Source of the DNA: Jiangella alba
Lineage (GTDB): Bacteria > Actinomycetota > Actinomycetes > Jiangellales > Jiangellaceae
Length of the DNA stretch: 64,000 nucleotides
NCBI RefSeq assembly: GCF_900106035.1
Contig: NZ_FNUC01000004.1
Coordinates: forward strand, 434,001-498,000
Direction: 5' to 3'
The notes under the pieces were generated by a model that ran no database searches, was not told the DNA's origin, and saw only the letters and a list, made by a program, of their open reading frames with translations. A program made the translations under genes and the position numbers. Shown one piece after another: positions 8,701 to 16,733 of this stretch (position 1 is the first letter of the stretch; each line of letters opens with the position of its first letter).

Positions 8701-11210
8701 CCGGTGTTCTCGGCGACCAGCTCGTAGACGACCGTCCACGTGCCGTCGTCGTCCGGGTTCTCCGTGGGCCCGGACACCGTCCGCTTGTCGAACTCGTAGT
8801 CGATGTTCGAATAGCCGAAGTCGATGGTGTGGTCGTTCTCCCCCGGACCGCCTGTCGTGACGGCGGCATACGGGAAGTCGCCCTCGTCGGTCGTCTCCAC
8901 CAACCCGTCGGAGTCGTTCCGGTTGGCGTCGACGGAGTTCGGGTCACCGGTGTCGGGCACCGTCGGGTACCAGTTCTCCAGCGGCCCGCCGGCTTCGTAG
9001 TCGGCCGGGTTGTCGACGCCGACGACGTAGTCGGTGTGCGTCTTCAACTGGTACGCCTGATCGTTGGACGAGAAGTAGTACTCGCCCTTCGCATCCGTCG
9101 TCGTGGTCGAGACGAGCGTGCGGTTGCCGTTCTCGTCCACCTCGTAGAGGTTGACCGTGGCGCCCTCGACCGGAGCCTCGTCCGGGTCCTGGATGCCGTC
9201 GTTGTCGTTGTCGTACCAGACGTAGTTGCCGATCTCGATCGGCGCGGCCGACGCCATCGCCGTCAGCTCACCCAGACCGTTGCCCTTCATGGTCGCCGAC
9301 TCCGGGGAGTTGGTGAAGAGGACGGCGGCGCCGCGCGGCTCGACCAGCGACCCGTTGTCCTGGAAATAGCGCCGGGTGCCGACCTGGAAGCCGCTCTCGG
9401 CGGAGTGCAGGCCGGTCTCCAGGATGCCGTCTTCCCGGCTGGGCACGACGAGCGTCGCGCCGAGGTGCTCGGCGCCGTTCACCCAGGTGTCCATGAAGAA
9501 CTTGCCCGGCGCGCCATTCGGGCCGTTCAGCGTCACCTGGTTCGTGCCCGCACCCGGCTGGCCGTTGACGGCGGCGCCCTGCTCGATCGACCAGGTGCCG
9601 TCGCCGTTGGAACCGGCCTTGAGCAGCTCGCCACCCAGCGAGCGGGGAACGACGAGGAGGTCGTTGTCCGGGGCGAGGTTGGCCAAGTTGGCGAACATGT
9701 CGCCGCCCAGGTCGCGGATGCCCACGACCAGGTCGCCGTGCAGGTAGCGCGCGTCGGCGACGATCGGCACCGCCGAGTACATGACGTTGGTCTGCTGCAG
9801 GAACTGCAGCCAGTCGGCGGAGTTGGTGCTCCACGGCTGGTAGTTCGCGCTGAACTGGTTGGCGAACAGGCCGCGGTTGTAGCCGAGCGAGAAGTCCAGC
9901 ACCTGGGTCAGGTTCGTCGGGTCGGCCGGGTCGAACGAGTACACGTAGGCGTGCAGGTCGGCCCGGTTGCCGGTCGACTCGGCCGTGTCGGTGACCGTCA
10001 GGTACATCTCGTTGGTCAGCGGGTTGGCCGAGATGCCGTGCGGGCGCAGGTCACTGCTGTCCGGGAAGTACTGGTCCAGCTCGTGCTCGACCACGTCGAG
10101 CACCTGGGTGCCGTCCCGGCTGATCTTGACCTCGACCAGCGACCTGTTGTTCAGGTTCACCGCGAACAGCGACTGCTGGTCGTTGGAGATCTCCATCGCG
10201 CCGAGACCGACCCGGCCGACCTTGTCCCAGGCCTGCGCGTCGCGACCCCAGTCGTAGGCGGCGTTGTCCAACGACATGACCGGCCGGAGGCCGTTCGGGT
10301 CGCCCGCGACGGCGCCGGGGTCGGAGTCGCTGCCGACGTCGATGCCGTAGTCCTCGAGGTTGACGAAGACGTCACCGCTCGCCGTCGGCGACGCCGGTGT
10401 TCCGTCGTCCGGGGTGATCCGGTAGATGGCGTCGATGCCGCCCGGGCCGAGCCCGGTGTGCCGCCGGACGTACGCCGAGGCGAACACCGAACCGAACTCG
10501 CCGGGCGCCTCGGCCCGCTGGTACGCGGTGCCGTAGGTGGTGCCGATCTGCCCGAACGGCACGTGCATCGTGGTCGGCACGGCGGTCGTCGTGTTCGGGC
10601 TCATCGCGTTGTACTCGTGCGCCGCGCCGGCGAACTCCGCCGTCTGGGTGCCGTCGTAGCCGCCGGAGCGGAAGACCGGCAGGAACACGAACGGGTTGTT
10701 CTCCACGAAGGCGCCGGGCACCTGGAAGGAGAAGTCCACATCGGCGGCCGGGACTGTGTCGATGAACTGGACGGTCGTGCCGTTGCTCTGCCCGGCCGCC
10801 CGGCCGACGACGGAGTCGCGCCACTCGGCCCACTCCGGCGTGTCCGGCACGTTCGCCTCGACCCGCCACGGGCCGGCGTCGCTGGTCACCGGGAGCGAGT
10901 AGTTACCGCTCGCGTCAGTGATGGCCGGGCCGGCGACATTGCCGTCGGCGTCGTAGGCGTAGACCTCGATGCCCTCCAGCAGGCCGGACGCCTCGAACGT
11001 GCTGTACATGCCGTCGGAGTCGTAGTCCTGCCAGATGGTGCCGGTGATCGGGTCGCCGACGGCGGCCTGCGCCGGCAGCGTGGACGCGCCGGCGGCGCCG
11101 AGCACCGATGCGACCAGGCCCAAGGCGACGAGTCCTCCCCCCGCTGCGCGGGCCCGTCGTGGGCGGGGTTGTGGGGGCCGGCCGTGGCCGCGTTCCTGGA
11201 GCGCTCTCAC
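5766..11210 (-). CDS. Giant sortase-anchored surface protein with SdrD/Cna-B and six tandem repeat domains
   Basis: A predicted 1814-residue exported wall protein. The GTG at 11210 has GGAGG 5-6 nt upstream; the same frame continues to 11342 but without a ribosome site. Residues 1-49 form a long signal peptide (Arg-rich n-region, then LVALGLVASVLGAAGAS, cleavage near AQA). An SdrD/Cna-B-like domain (about 53-120) precedes a roughly 530-residue Asn/Asp-rich region of unassigned fold, then a second Cna-B-like domain (about 655-790, beginning IGNYVWYDNDNDGIQD). Six repeats of about 157 residues follow, each starting like LDKT and ending with a conserved pair of cysteines. The C-terminus has Pro/Asp/Gly spacers, LADTG near 1772, a hydrophobic helix and an Arg tail. 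Role is probably adhesion or an extended surface stalk; the ligand is unknown. No sortase gene is in the window. Confidence 0.88.
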   Translation of the reverse strand: MRALQERGHGRPPQPRPRRARAAGGGLVALGLVASVLGAAGASTLPAQAAVGDPITGTIWQDYDSDGMYSTFEASGLLEGIEVYAYDADGNVAGPAITDASGNYSLPVTSDAGPWRVEANVPDTPEWAEWRDSVVGRAAGQSNGTTVQFIDTVPAADVDFSFQVPGAFVENNPFVFLPVFRSGGYDGTQTAEFAGAAHEYNAMSPNTTTAVPTTMHVPFGQIGTTYGTAYQRAEAPGEFGSVFASAYVRRHTGLGPGGIDAIYRITPDDGTPASPTASGDVFVNLEDYGIDVGSDSDPGAVAGDPNGLRPVMSLDNAAYDWGRDAQAWDKVGRVGLGAMEISNDQQSLFAVNLNNRSLVEVKISRDGTQVLDVVEHELDQYFPDSSDLRPHGISANPLTNEMYLTVTDTAESTGNRADLHAYVYSFDPADPTNLTQVLDFSLGYNRGLFANQFSANYQPWSTNSADWLQFLQQTNVMYSAVPIVADARYLHGDLVVGIRDLGGDMFANLANLAPDNDLLVVPRSLGGELLKAGSNGDGTWSIEQGAAVNGQPGAGTNQVTLNGPNGAPGKFFMDTWVNGAEHLGATLVVPSREDGILETGLHSAESGFQVGTRRYFQDNGSLVEPRGAAVLFTNSPESATMKGNGLGELTAMASAAPIEIGNYVWYDNDNDGIQDPDEAPVEGATVNLYEVDENGNRTLVSTTTTDAKGEYYFSSNDQAYQLKTHTDYVVGVDNPADYEAGGPLENWYPTVPDTGDPNSVDANRNDSDGLVETTDEGDFPYAAVTTGGPGENDHTIDFGYSNIDYEFDKRTVSGPTENPDDDGTWTVVYELVAENTGMIPGAYLLTDDLTGYGDGVEVVGTEVVSGPPEADGLLNPNWDGTTDLNVVTGEVPIAPQSTVENGTEHVYTLEVTVRLTTDPDTGEVTALPENLACTDGQQAGDATTGLFNHATLDPTNHEDLTDDECGDLPIVTLDKTVVTEPHVVDRENQPGVWEITYGLTVTNESEVPTDYDLEDALRFGAGIEIVDGSVVAANTVPGTITTRPEYDGVSDLLIVEDEPIGALEAHEYTVTVQFTVDLPNPPAQPDPSDCTLAGGEGEEGTGLYNDANSSFNGYPDTDTECREVGQPTHDKTLISATPIGNGQWEIVYGIDVTNKGVQATWYDLSDELHFTDQVTIVSADVTASPAEATLFDPPWNGQDQLVIAEQVPLLGTDDEGYAPHHYELTVIAEAPLQLVPGEDGSDPTACPGEGGDPTADTAFNNTSSLTDESGLTEDDQACAPLPSIDIEKTISAGPTANGDGTWTITYDLVASNTGAADGDYTISDQLRYGEGIVVESSDVITTPDGVTALDTWTGQGPDGDPVNVIAEDVPLAAGGVHTYQVQVVFSLDEETLTDESMTCPEPDSGENGGLANSTGIEHNDLTDDDEACLSLGEPDLDKELVSAEPVDDGQWQVVYTLTVNNLLPGETTYDLEDELLFGDTVEVDYAEITDYPEGVDVNEDWDGLEDTLIAEDVLLPGMNDDGYAPHVYTITVVADVPPNFEVDDDGDTAAACAGEPGDNWENGGLNNGATLTTEGGDEITDTDCADLPSIHLDKTIASGPTSTGTNAYTITYELEVYNDGAAAGDYVLSDQFRFGTGISVVDVTASNTDPGDIPTLDTFTGQGEEPDAPENAITGDVTIDVDTTHTYEVTVAVTVDPATATAESVSCPDNPGEGDTGGLLNLGLVDHNGHELDADACAPLDPPTPPETPGTPPPGDDDDDNGGGNGGGGGDDDLADTGSGMSTLLLLAGGLLIIAGGTALVVTRRRSGTGGLTG

Positions 11211-11420
11211 AGGGTCCTCCGTTGCTGTCGTACAACTGCGGTTGCACCTCGGCGCCGCTCTCCCGGGGCTCGGATAGACGACGGCGCTGACCATGAAGAG
11301 TCGGCCCGCATGGCGATCAGCACGCGATGTGATGCACGTCACGTTTCAGATCGGAACTCTTCGACGCGAGTGTCCGAATTGCCAGGTGAGCGGGCCGCGG
11401 CCGTGCCTACACTCGGGCCC
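11211..11420. other. Divergent promoter region between surface protein and lipoprotein genes
   Basis: A 210-nt divergent spacer containing the Crp-like palindrome at 11328-11343 and the GGAGG of the leftward gene (11216-11220). No convincing sigma-70 hexamers stand out. Confidence 0.5.
11328..11343. promoter_or_regulatory. Crp/GlxR-like palindrome
   Basis: TGTGATGCACGTCACG matches the Crp-family pattern TGTGA-N6-TCACA at 9 of 10 half-site positions. It is 117 nt upstream of the leftward surface-protein start and 78 nt upstream of the rightward lipoprotein start, so it could regulate either. A second such site lies at 42410. Confidence 0.5.
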
Positions 11421-12230
11421 ATGACCCCTTCGATCGGGCCGCGCACGCGGCGGCTGGGGCGCGTCGCGGCGGTGGCCGCCGTCGCCGTCCTCGCCCTCGG
11501 CGGGTGCTCCGGCGACGACGTGCCGGACGCCGCGGCCGGCACGTCCGAGTCGGGCGACGGGCCGCGTCCGCTCACCGGCGACGAGGCGCAGCGGCTGTCG
11601 ATGATGCGGTACACGAACTACACCGACGGCGTCCGAGCGGTCCGGTTCGAGGTGGTCGACAACGGCCGCACCCTCACCGTCGACGGCTGGGCCGACTTCG
11701 CCCAGCATGTCGGCTACGCACAGGTCGGCGCCGACGGCGCCGACCCGGAACTGGTGGCGTGGACGCTGTCCGAGTTCACCTCGCACGCGCCGGTGGGGCC
11801 GGCCTCGGCCGACGGGCCGCCGCTGCCGCCGCCCGACGACACCGCGTGGACGACGTCGGCGCTGGCGCCGGAGCAGTCCCGGCTGCACGCGGTGCTGGCG
11901 CTGGTCTTCCAGGCCGCCAGCGACCGGCCCGACAACCCGCTGCTGCTGCAGCAGACCGACGCCCGCTGGCTGCGCTCCGACGAGGTCGGTGGCGTCGCCG
12001 TCGACGTCGTCGCCGGGCCGACCGCCGACCGCGCCCACGACCCCGCGACCGCCACCAGCGCGGCCGACGGCAGCGACGCGACGGTGCGGTACTGGGTGGA
12101 CGAGCAGGGCCGGCTGCTGCGGCTGGAGACCCGGCTCGGCGGTGCGGGCGACTGGACCACCGTCGACTTCGCCGACGCACCCGGCGTCGACATCGCCGGC
12201 GCCTTCCTCACGACGACGGCGAGCGGCTGA
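11421..12230 (+). CDS. Secreted lipoprotein of unknown function, partner of Dyp peroxidase
   Basis: A 269-residue protein beginning MTPSIGPRTRRLGRVAAVA with a lipoprotein signal (lipobox LALGGC, Cys at about residue 32), so it should be anchored outside the membrane. After a Gly/Asp-rich linker it shows no motif I can name; segments such as MMRYTNYTDGVRAVRFEV and YWVDEQGRLLRLET suggest a beta-rich LolA/LppX-like or ligand-binding fold, but that is a guess. The stop overlaps the ATG of the Dyp peroxidase gene by one base (TGATG), which implies translational coupling and a shared role at the cell surface. The Crp-like site upstream may control it. Confidence 0.8.
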   Translation: MTPSIGPRTRRLGRVAAVAAVAVLALGGCSGDDVPDAAAGTSESGDGPRPLTGDEAQRLSMMRYTNYTDGVRAVRFEVVDNGRTLTVDGWADFAQHVGYAQVGADGADPELVAWTLSEFTSHAPVGPASADGPPLPPPDDTAWTTSALAPEQSRLHAVLALVFQAASDRPDNPLLLQQTDARWLRSDEVGGVAVDVVAGPTADRAHDPATATSAADGSDATVRYWVDEQGRLLRLETRLGGAGDWTTVDFADAPGVDIAGAFLTTTASG

Positions 12231-13471
12231 TGACCGATCAGACCACCGGGCCGGCGTCCGCGCCGGAAGGGCGCACCCGGCGCCGTGACCTGCTGCGGGG
12301 CGTGGCGGCCGCCGGAGCCGCCGCGGGCTTCGCCGGCGTCGCCGGGCTGGCCGCCGGACGTGCGACCGCCGACGACGGCGAGCGGCAGGCCGCGGTTCCC
12401 GGCGTGACTTCCACACCGGCTGCGGCGGGCGGTCGCCCCGACGCCGTCGACGCCGCCGGGCCGCACCAGGCCGGCATCGCCCGTCCGCCGACGCCGCAGC
12501 CGCACGGCCAGCTGCTGGTGCTCGACCTCGTCGCGACGCCCGCCCCCACGGCGCCGTTCCGCGACGCCGTCCGGGCCCTGTGCGCGCGGCTGGGCACCGC
12601 GATCCTCGACCTCACCGGCGAGCGGGCGGCCGAGGCCGGGCTGCTGGACGGGCCCGGCGACCTCACGGCGACGATCGGGCTGGGGCCGCGCGTGGTCGCC
12701 GCGTTCGGCGACGATCTCCCGGGCGCGCAGCCGCTGCCCGCGTTTGCCGCCGACGCCTCCGTCCCGCCCGAACGGACCGGCGGCGACCTGCTGATCGCCG
12801 TCTACGCGAGCGACCCCAACGACGCCCACCGGGGCGCGTCCTGGCTGGCCGAGCGGGCCGCCCCCGACGCCGTCCTCCGCTGGTCGCAGCGCGGCTTCCG
12901 GGCGCCCGGCACCGGCACCATCGCGCGCAACCCGCTCGGCTTCCACGACGGCGTCATCGTCCCGCGCAACGCCGATGAGCAGGACGACCACGTCTGGATC
13001 GCGGACGGCCCGCTGGCCGGCGGCAGCATCTGCGTCGTGCGCCGGCTGCGCCTGGACGCGGCCCGGTTCACGGCCGAGCCGGTCGATCGTCAGGAGGCCG
13101 TCATCGGCCGCCACCGCAACGACGGCTCCCCGCTGTCCGGCGGCGGCCCCACCGGCGAGGTCGACCTGCTCGCCAAGACGCCCGACGGCCAGTACGTCAC
13201 GCCGGCGCGCTCACACGTGCGGGCGGCGCACCCGTCCGTCACCGGCAGCGCGCTCATGCTGCGCCGCGGCTACGCCTTCGACGACGGCGCCGCGGACGCC
13301 GGGCTGCTGTTCGTCTGCTTCCAGCGCGACCTGCGCAGCTTCGTCCAGACCCAGTTCCGGCTCGACGAGGTCGACGACCTCAGCGCCTACGTGACGCCGA
13401 CCGGCAGCGCGACCTTCCTCGTCCTCCCCGGCTTCGACGCCGACCACCCGCTCGGCGTCACCCTGCCCTGA
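12230..13471 (+). CDS. Tat-exported Dyp-type haem peroxidase
   Basis: A 413-residue Dyp-type peroxidase. The N-terminus has a twin-arginine signal (TRRRDLLRGVAAAGAAAG), so the folded haem protein is exported by Tat. The family motif GxxDG appears as GFHDGVIVP with the catalytic distal Asp, the proximal haem His is in IGRHRNDG, and the distal Arg region is RSHVRAAHP. The length and layout match EfeB-like class A/P enzymes, which use peroxide to oxidise dyes or porphyrins. Unlike efeUOB loci there is no iron permease or EfeO next to it; the only partner is the overlapping lipoprotein gene. Its stop overlaps the convergent AhpD-like gene by 14 nt. Confidence 0.9.
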   Translation: MTDQTTGPASAPEGRTRRRDLLRGVAAAGAAAGFAGVAGLAAGRATADDGERQAAVPGVTSTPAAAGGRPDAVDAAGPHQAGIARPPTPQPHGQLLVLDLVATPAPTAPFRDAVRALCARLGTAILDLTGERAAEAGLLDGPGDLTATIGLGPRVVAAFGDDLPGAQPLPAFAADASVPPERTGGDLLIAVYASDPNDAHRGASWLAERAAPDAVLRWSQRGFRAPGTGTIARNPLGFHDGVIVPRNADEQDDHVWIADGPLAGGSICVVRRLRLDAARFTAEPVDRQEAVIGRHRNDGSPLSGGGPTGEVDLLAKTPDGQYVTPARSHVRAAHPSVTGSALMLRRGYAFDDGAADAGLLFVCFQRDLRSFVQTQFRLDEVDDLSAYVTPTGSATFLVLPGFDADHPLGVTLP

Positions 13472-14057
13472 CGCGGTCCTCGATGGGGCGGCCGAAGTCG
13501 ACCGCGTCGAGGACAGCCTGCGGGGCGCGGTCGAGGATCTCCGCGTCCGGCCGGGCGCCGAGCGCGTCGTTCACCGTCGAGAACGCGATGCGCAGCGCGC
13601 AGAAGACGGTGATCGCGAAGATCTCCCCGTCGCTCCAGCCGGCCTCGCGCAGCGACTGCACGTCGCGCTGGGCGGTGCCGTTCGGGTCGCGGACGACCTT
13701 GCGGGCCCACGCCGCCATCGCCCGCTCCTTCGCGCTCAGGCCGTCGTCGCGGCCGGTGAGCACGGCGGCCGCGGTGTCCGGGTCGGCCTCGCCGGCCAGC
13801 CGGGAGCCCCACACCAGCGAGCAGACCGAGTCGCCGAGCGAGGACGCCGTCGCGCCGACCAGGATGCCGCGCTGCCGGAACGTCATCCCGTTGCTCTCCC
13901 ACACGTGCGTGATCAGGTCGAACAGCCGCTCGTGCGCCTCCGGTCCGTACGCCCAGAGCCGCGACACGTTCATGACGTAGCCGTCCTCGTCGAGGTCGTG
14001 CTGGTAGAGGTGCTGTGCCGCGGGCGAGTCGGGCGGGTCGGCCAGGAAGTGGGTCAT
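13458..14057 (-). CDS. Carboxymuconolactone decarboxylase/AhpD-like (peroxidase-related) protein
   Basis: A 199-residue all-helical protein resembling the CMD/AhpD fold. The core segment RQRGILVGATASSLGDSVCSL is split here by a single cysteine where true AhpD enzymes have a CxxC pair followed by His; only one Cys is visible, so a peroxiredoxin-reductase role is doubtful. AKERAMAAWARKVVRDPN and the SDGEIFAITVFCALRIAFSTVNDALG segment (in two parts) are typical of the family. It begins with an ATG whose ATGA overlaps the stop of the upstream BTAD regulator, so both are in one operon and probably serve one response. It overlaps the convergent Dyp gene by 14 nt. Confidence 0.8.
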   Translation of the reverse strand: MTHFLADPPDSPAAQHLYQHDLDEDGYVMNVSRLWAYGPEAHERLFDLITHVWESNGMTFRQRGILVGATASSLGDSVCSLVWGSRLAGEADPDTAAAVLTGRDDGLSAKERAMAAWARKVVRDPNGTAQRDVQSLREAGWSDGEIFAITVFCALRIAFSTVNDALGARPDAEILDRAPQAVLDAVDFGRPIEDRVRAG

Positions 14058-15874
14058 CGGGTCACCTTCGGTCGGTCGGGATCGTCGATCAGGTCGGTCA
14101 GGGCGGGGTTGTCGACGTCGGCGGCGAGGACGCGGGCGGTCGCCAGCGCGCCGCCGTCGCCGAGGCGGTGCCGGTGCAGTTGCGCGCGGACCACCAGCTC
14201 GCGCATGCCGTCGCGCGCGGCCAGCGTCCCCAGCGACGCGACCAGCGGCCGGGCGAGGTCGTCGTCGCCGCGGTCGAGGGCGGCGCCGATCGCGGTGTCG
14301 AGCACGTGGCCCTGCATCCAGTGGTAGCGGTCGGTGGTCCGGTTGCAGCGGACGGTCGCCTCGGTCAGCCACTCGGCCGCCGCCAGCCGGTCGCCGCGGC
14401 CGGCGCTGACGAGCCCGAGCCCGCGGGCCGCGAACCCCTCCCAGCACGGGTCGCCGACCTGGCAGCCGAGCACCCACGACTGCTCGAACGCGTCGGCCGC
14501 CGCGGCGACCTCGCCGTTGCGCAGGTGCACCTCGGCACGCAACGCCTGCGGCCACGGCAGGAACGCCAGCCAGCGCTGCTCGTGGACGATCCGCAGCGAC
14601 CGGTCCGCGGCCACGGCGGCCTGGTGCCGTTCGTCGCGCAGCAGGTGCGCCCGCGCCAGGATCGACAGCGACCACGCCTCTTGCCGATCGTCGCCGGCCG
14701 TGCGGGCCCGCTCGATCGAGTCGGTCAGGTAGGTGAACGACGCCGGGTAGTCGCCCTCGTCGGACGCGTTCTGCCCGCGGACGCCGAGGATCGCGGCCAG
14801 CTCGGCGTCGGTCTCGGCCAGCTCCTGGGCGCGCGACAGCCAGCCCTGGGCGGCGGAGCGGCGACCGGCCTGCACCTCGACGTAGCCCAGCTCCCGGTTC
14901 GCGGTGACGGCGGTCGCACGGTCGCCGGCCGCGGCGGCGAACCGCAGCGCCTCGTGCAGGACGAGCGCGCCCTCCTCGTCGCGGCCGCGAACGGCGTGCA
15001 CGAGCGCGCCGCCGAGCGCCGTCAGCGTCCGGGCCTGCAGCTGCGGGTCCCGGCAGCGGGCCGCCTCGGCGACCGCGCGGCGCAGGCTCTGGATGCCCGG
15101 GTCGACGGCGCCCGCGACGATCGCCGCCCGGCCCGCGTCGAGCTGGCTCAGCGCCGCCGCACGCCCGCTCAGCGCCGGCGTCCGGGGCGAGTCCGACGCG
15201 GCCGACGCGGCCTCCGTCAGCGCCACCGACGCCTCGACGCCGAGCTCGCGCATGAGCACGTCCCGGCCGGCCGCGACCTGCCGCAGCGCCGCCGTCCGGT
15301 CCCCGGCCATGGCGAGGCTGCGGACCAGCAGTTCGTGGTTGCCCTCCTCGAGCGGGTTCAGCTCGACCGCCCGCGCCGCGTACGGGACGGCGTCCGCGGC
15401 CCGGCCGCCGGCCAGCAACGCCACCGCCGTCTGCCGCAGCCGCGACTCGACCAGCGCCGACACCCGGTGCCGCTCGACCGCCAGCCACGACTCCGCCTCC
15501 GGGCAGGACGCCACGTGGACGCCTTCGAGCAGCTCGTGGCCGGCGGCCAGCAGCGGCGCCGGGTCGCCCAGCTCGTCGGTCAGCCGCCGCACGTCGACGG
15601 CGTCGTCGGGCAGGGCGCCGCGCGCGACCGGGTCGCCGGTGAGCACGTCGGACCGGCCCAGCGCCCGGCGCAGCTCGGCCAGCGTCCAGCGCAAGGCGCC
15701 GAGCGGGTCCTCCGCGTCGGCGAAGAACAGCTCGGCCAGCCGCTGCCGGCTCGGCGGCCGGTCCGCGAGCAGCACGTAGGCCAGCAGCACCCACGCCTTC
15801 CGGCCCCGGGGCGCGCGCACCGGCCGGCCGTCGCGTTCGATGGCCGGTGGCCCCAGAAGCCGGATCGTCCCCAT
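14054..15874 (-). CDS. BTAD-domain (SARP-like) transcriptional regulator
   Basis: A 606-residue regulator. Residues 1-95 form a winged-helix OmpR/SARP-like DNA-binding domain (MGTIRLLGPPAIERDG, then RGRKAWVLLAYVLLADRPPS and FFADAEDPLGALRWTLAELR). A bacterial transcriptional activation (BTAD) domain follows (about 100-245, including ESWLAVERHRVSALVESRLR and RAVELNPLEEGNHELLVRSL), then about 350 residues of TPR-like helices. No NTPase motif is present. Such proteins activate nearby enzymes or antibiotic clusters. The downstream AhpD-like gene overlaps by ATGA, so it is the likely co-regulated partner. A long inverted repeat begins 29 nt upstream of the ATG. Confidence 0.87.
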   Translation of the reverse strand: MGTIRLLGPPAIERDGRPVRAPRGRKAWVLLAYVLLADRPPSRQRLAELFFADAEDPLGALRWTLAELRRALGRSDVLTGDPVARGALPDDAVDVRRLTDELGDPAPLLAAGHELLEGVHVASCPEAESWLAVERHRVSALVESRLRQTAVALLAGGRAADAVPYAARAVELNPLEEGNHELLVRSLAMAGDRTAALRQVAAGRDVLMRELGVEASVALTEAASAASDSPRTPALSGRAAALSQLDAGRAAIVAGAVDPGIQSLRRAVAEAARCRDPQLQARTLTALGGALVHAVRGRDEEGALVLHEALRFAAAAGDRATAVTANRELGYVEVQAGRRSAAQGWLSRAQELAETDAELAAILGVRGQNASDEGDYPASFTYLTDSIERARTAGDDRQEAWSLSILARAHLLRDERHQAAVAADRSLRIVHEQRWLAFLPWPQALRAEVHLRNGEVAAAADAFEQSWVLGCQVGDPCWEGFAARGLGLVSAGRGDRLAAAEWLTEATVRCNRTTDRYHWMQGHVLDTAIGAALDRGDDDLARPLVASLGTLAARDGMRELVVRAQLHRHRLGDGGALATARVLAADVDNPALTDLIDDPDRPKVTR

Positions 15875-15902
15875 GCGATACCCCCCGCTGGGTCGATTGT
15901 GA

Positions 15903-15949
15903 CCACGAAAAGCGGGCCATGGAACCGTTGGCGGCCCGACTTTTCGTGG
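15903..15949. repeat. Inverted repeat upstream of the BTAD regulator
   Basis: Left arm 15903-15918 (CCACGAAAAGCGGGCC) pairs with right arm 15933-15949 with one bulged base and a 14-nt loop. It sits 29 nt before the regulator's ATG, where it could be an operator or a structured 5' leader. There is no U tract to support a terminator. Confidence 0.65.
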
Positions 15950-16133
15950 CCGGACCGCCTGCTGGGTGCTCACGGTGATCGTCCCCCGATGATCCGTGTG
16001 ATGCGTTCGCCGCAGAACGATCCGGCACCGGCGTGTGAAGTCGCGTGTGATGGGCAATTGCCCTGGGGTGGCCGGGTGGGGCATCCTGCACGGACGCACT
16101 TTCGACGGCGTTGTGCGAAAGGGGGACGGCGCG

Positions 16134-16733
16134 ATGGCAGAGACCCTGGTCGGCGAGCGGGTCGTGTTGCTCGACCCGGCCGGCGCCGCCGTCGGCACCG
16201 CGCTCAAGAGCGAGGTGCACCACGCGGCGACGCCGCTGCATCTGGCCTTCTCCTGCTACGTGTTCGACGCCGGTGGCTCGCTGCTGGTCACGAAGCGGGC
16301 CGCCAGCAAGCCGACCTGGCCGGACGTGTGGACGAACTCGTTCTGCGGCCATCCCAGCCCGGACGAGGACATCGCGACGGCGCTGGCCCGGCGGGCGGCC
16401 GACGAGCTGACGATCCGGCTCGGCGACCTGCGTCCCGTCCTGCCCCGGTTCCGCTACCGCGCCGTCATGCCGAACGGCGTCGTCGAGAACGAGGTCTGCC
16501 CGGTCTTCGCCGCGACGACGGCCGACCCGCCCGAACCGCACGACTCCGAGGTCGGCGCCCTGGAATGGGTGCCCTGGTCCATGTTCCGCGACGACGTCCT
16601 GGCCGGCCGCCGCGACGTCTCACCCTGGTGCGCCTGGCAGGTCGCCGAGCTGGCCGCCCTGCCGGACGACCCGCTGGCCTGGCCCGCCGGCGACTGGAGC
16701 GAGCTGCCGCCGGCCGCGCACATCGGCCGGTAG
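16134..16733 (+). CDS. idi: Isopentenyl-diphosphate delta-isomerase, type I (Nudix fold)
   Basis: A 199-residue cytosolic enzyme that interconverts isopentenyl and dimethylallyl diphosphate, balancing the C5 units for isoprenoids. Hallmarks are HLAFSCYVFD, TWPDVWTNSFCGHP with catalytic Cys71, and ENEVCPVF with catalytic Glu120; metal-binding His residues occur in SEVHHAA and GHP. Length matches bacterial type I enzymes (about 180-200). GGGGGA precedes the ATG at 16134 by about 8 nt; the frame is open upstream but without homology. The gene stands alone between the BTAD regulator and a gene-poor stretch, with no carotenoid genes adjacent, so its pathway partners are elsewhere. Confidence 0.93.
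   Translation: MAETLVGERVVLLDPAGAAVGTALKSEVHHAATPLHLAFSCYVFDAGGSLLVTKRAASKPTWPDVWTNSFCGHPSPDEDIATALARRAADELTIRLGDLRPVLPRFRYRAVMPNGVVENEVCPVFAATTADPPEPHDSEVGALEWVPWSMFRDDVLAGRRDVSPWCAWQVAELAALPDDPLAWPAGDWSELPPAAHIGR

Noticed and set aside
5622..12230. A 2202-codon rightward open frame spanning the surface-protein locus
   Set aside because: It is antisense to the giant surface protein, whose signal peptide, repeats and LADTG anchor are clear. Only the last 269 codons (from 11421) are real, as the lipoprotein gene.
13458..16541. A 1027-codon leftward frame merging the AhpD-like gene with sequence upstream
   Set aside because: Only its 3' 199 codons are the real AhpD-like gene; the rest is out of frame with the BTAD regulator.
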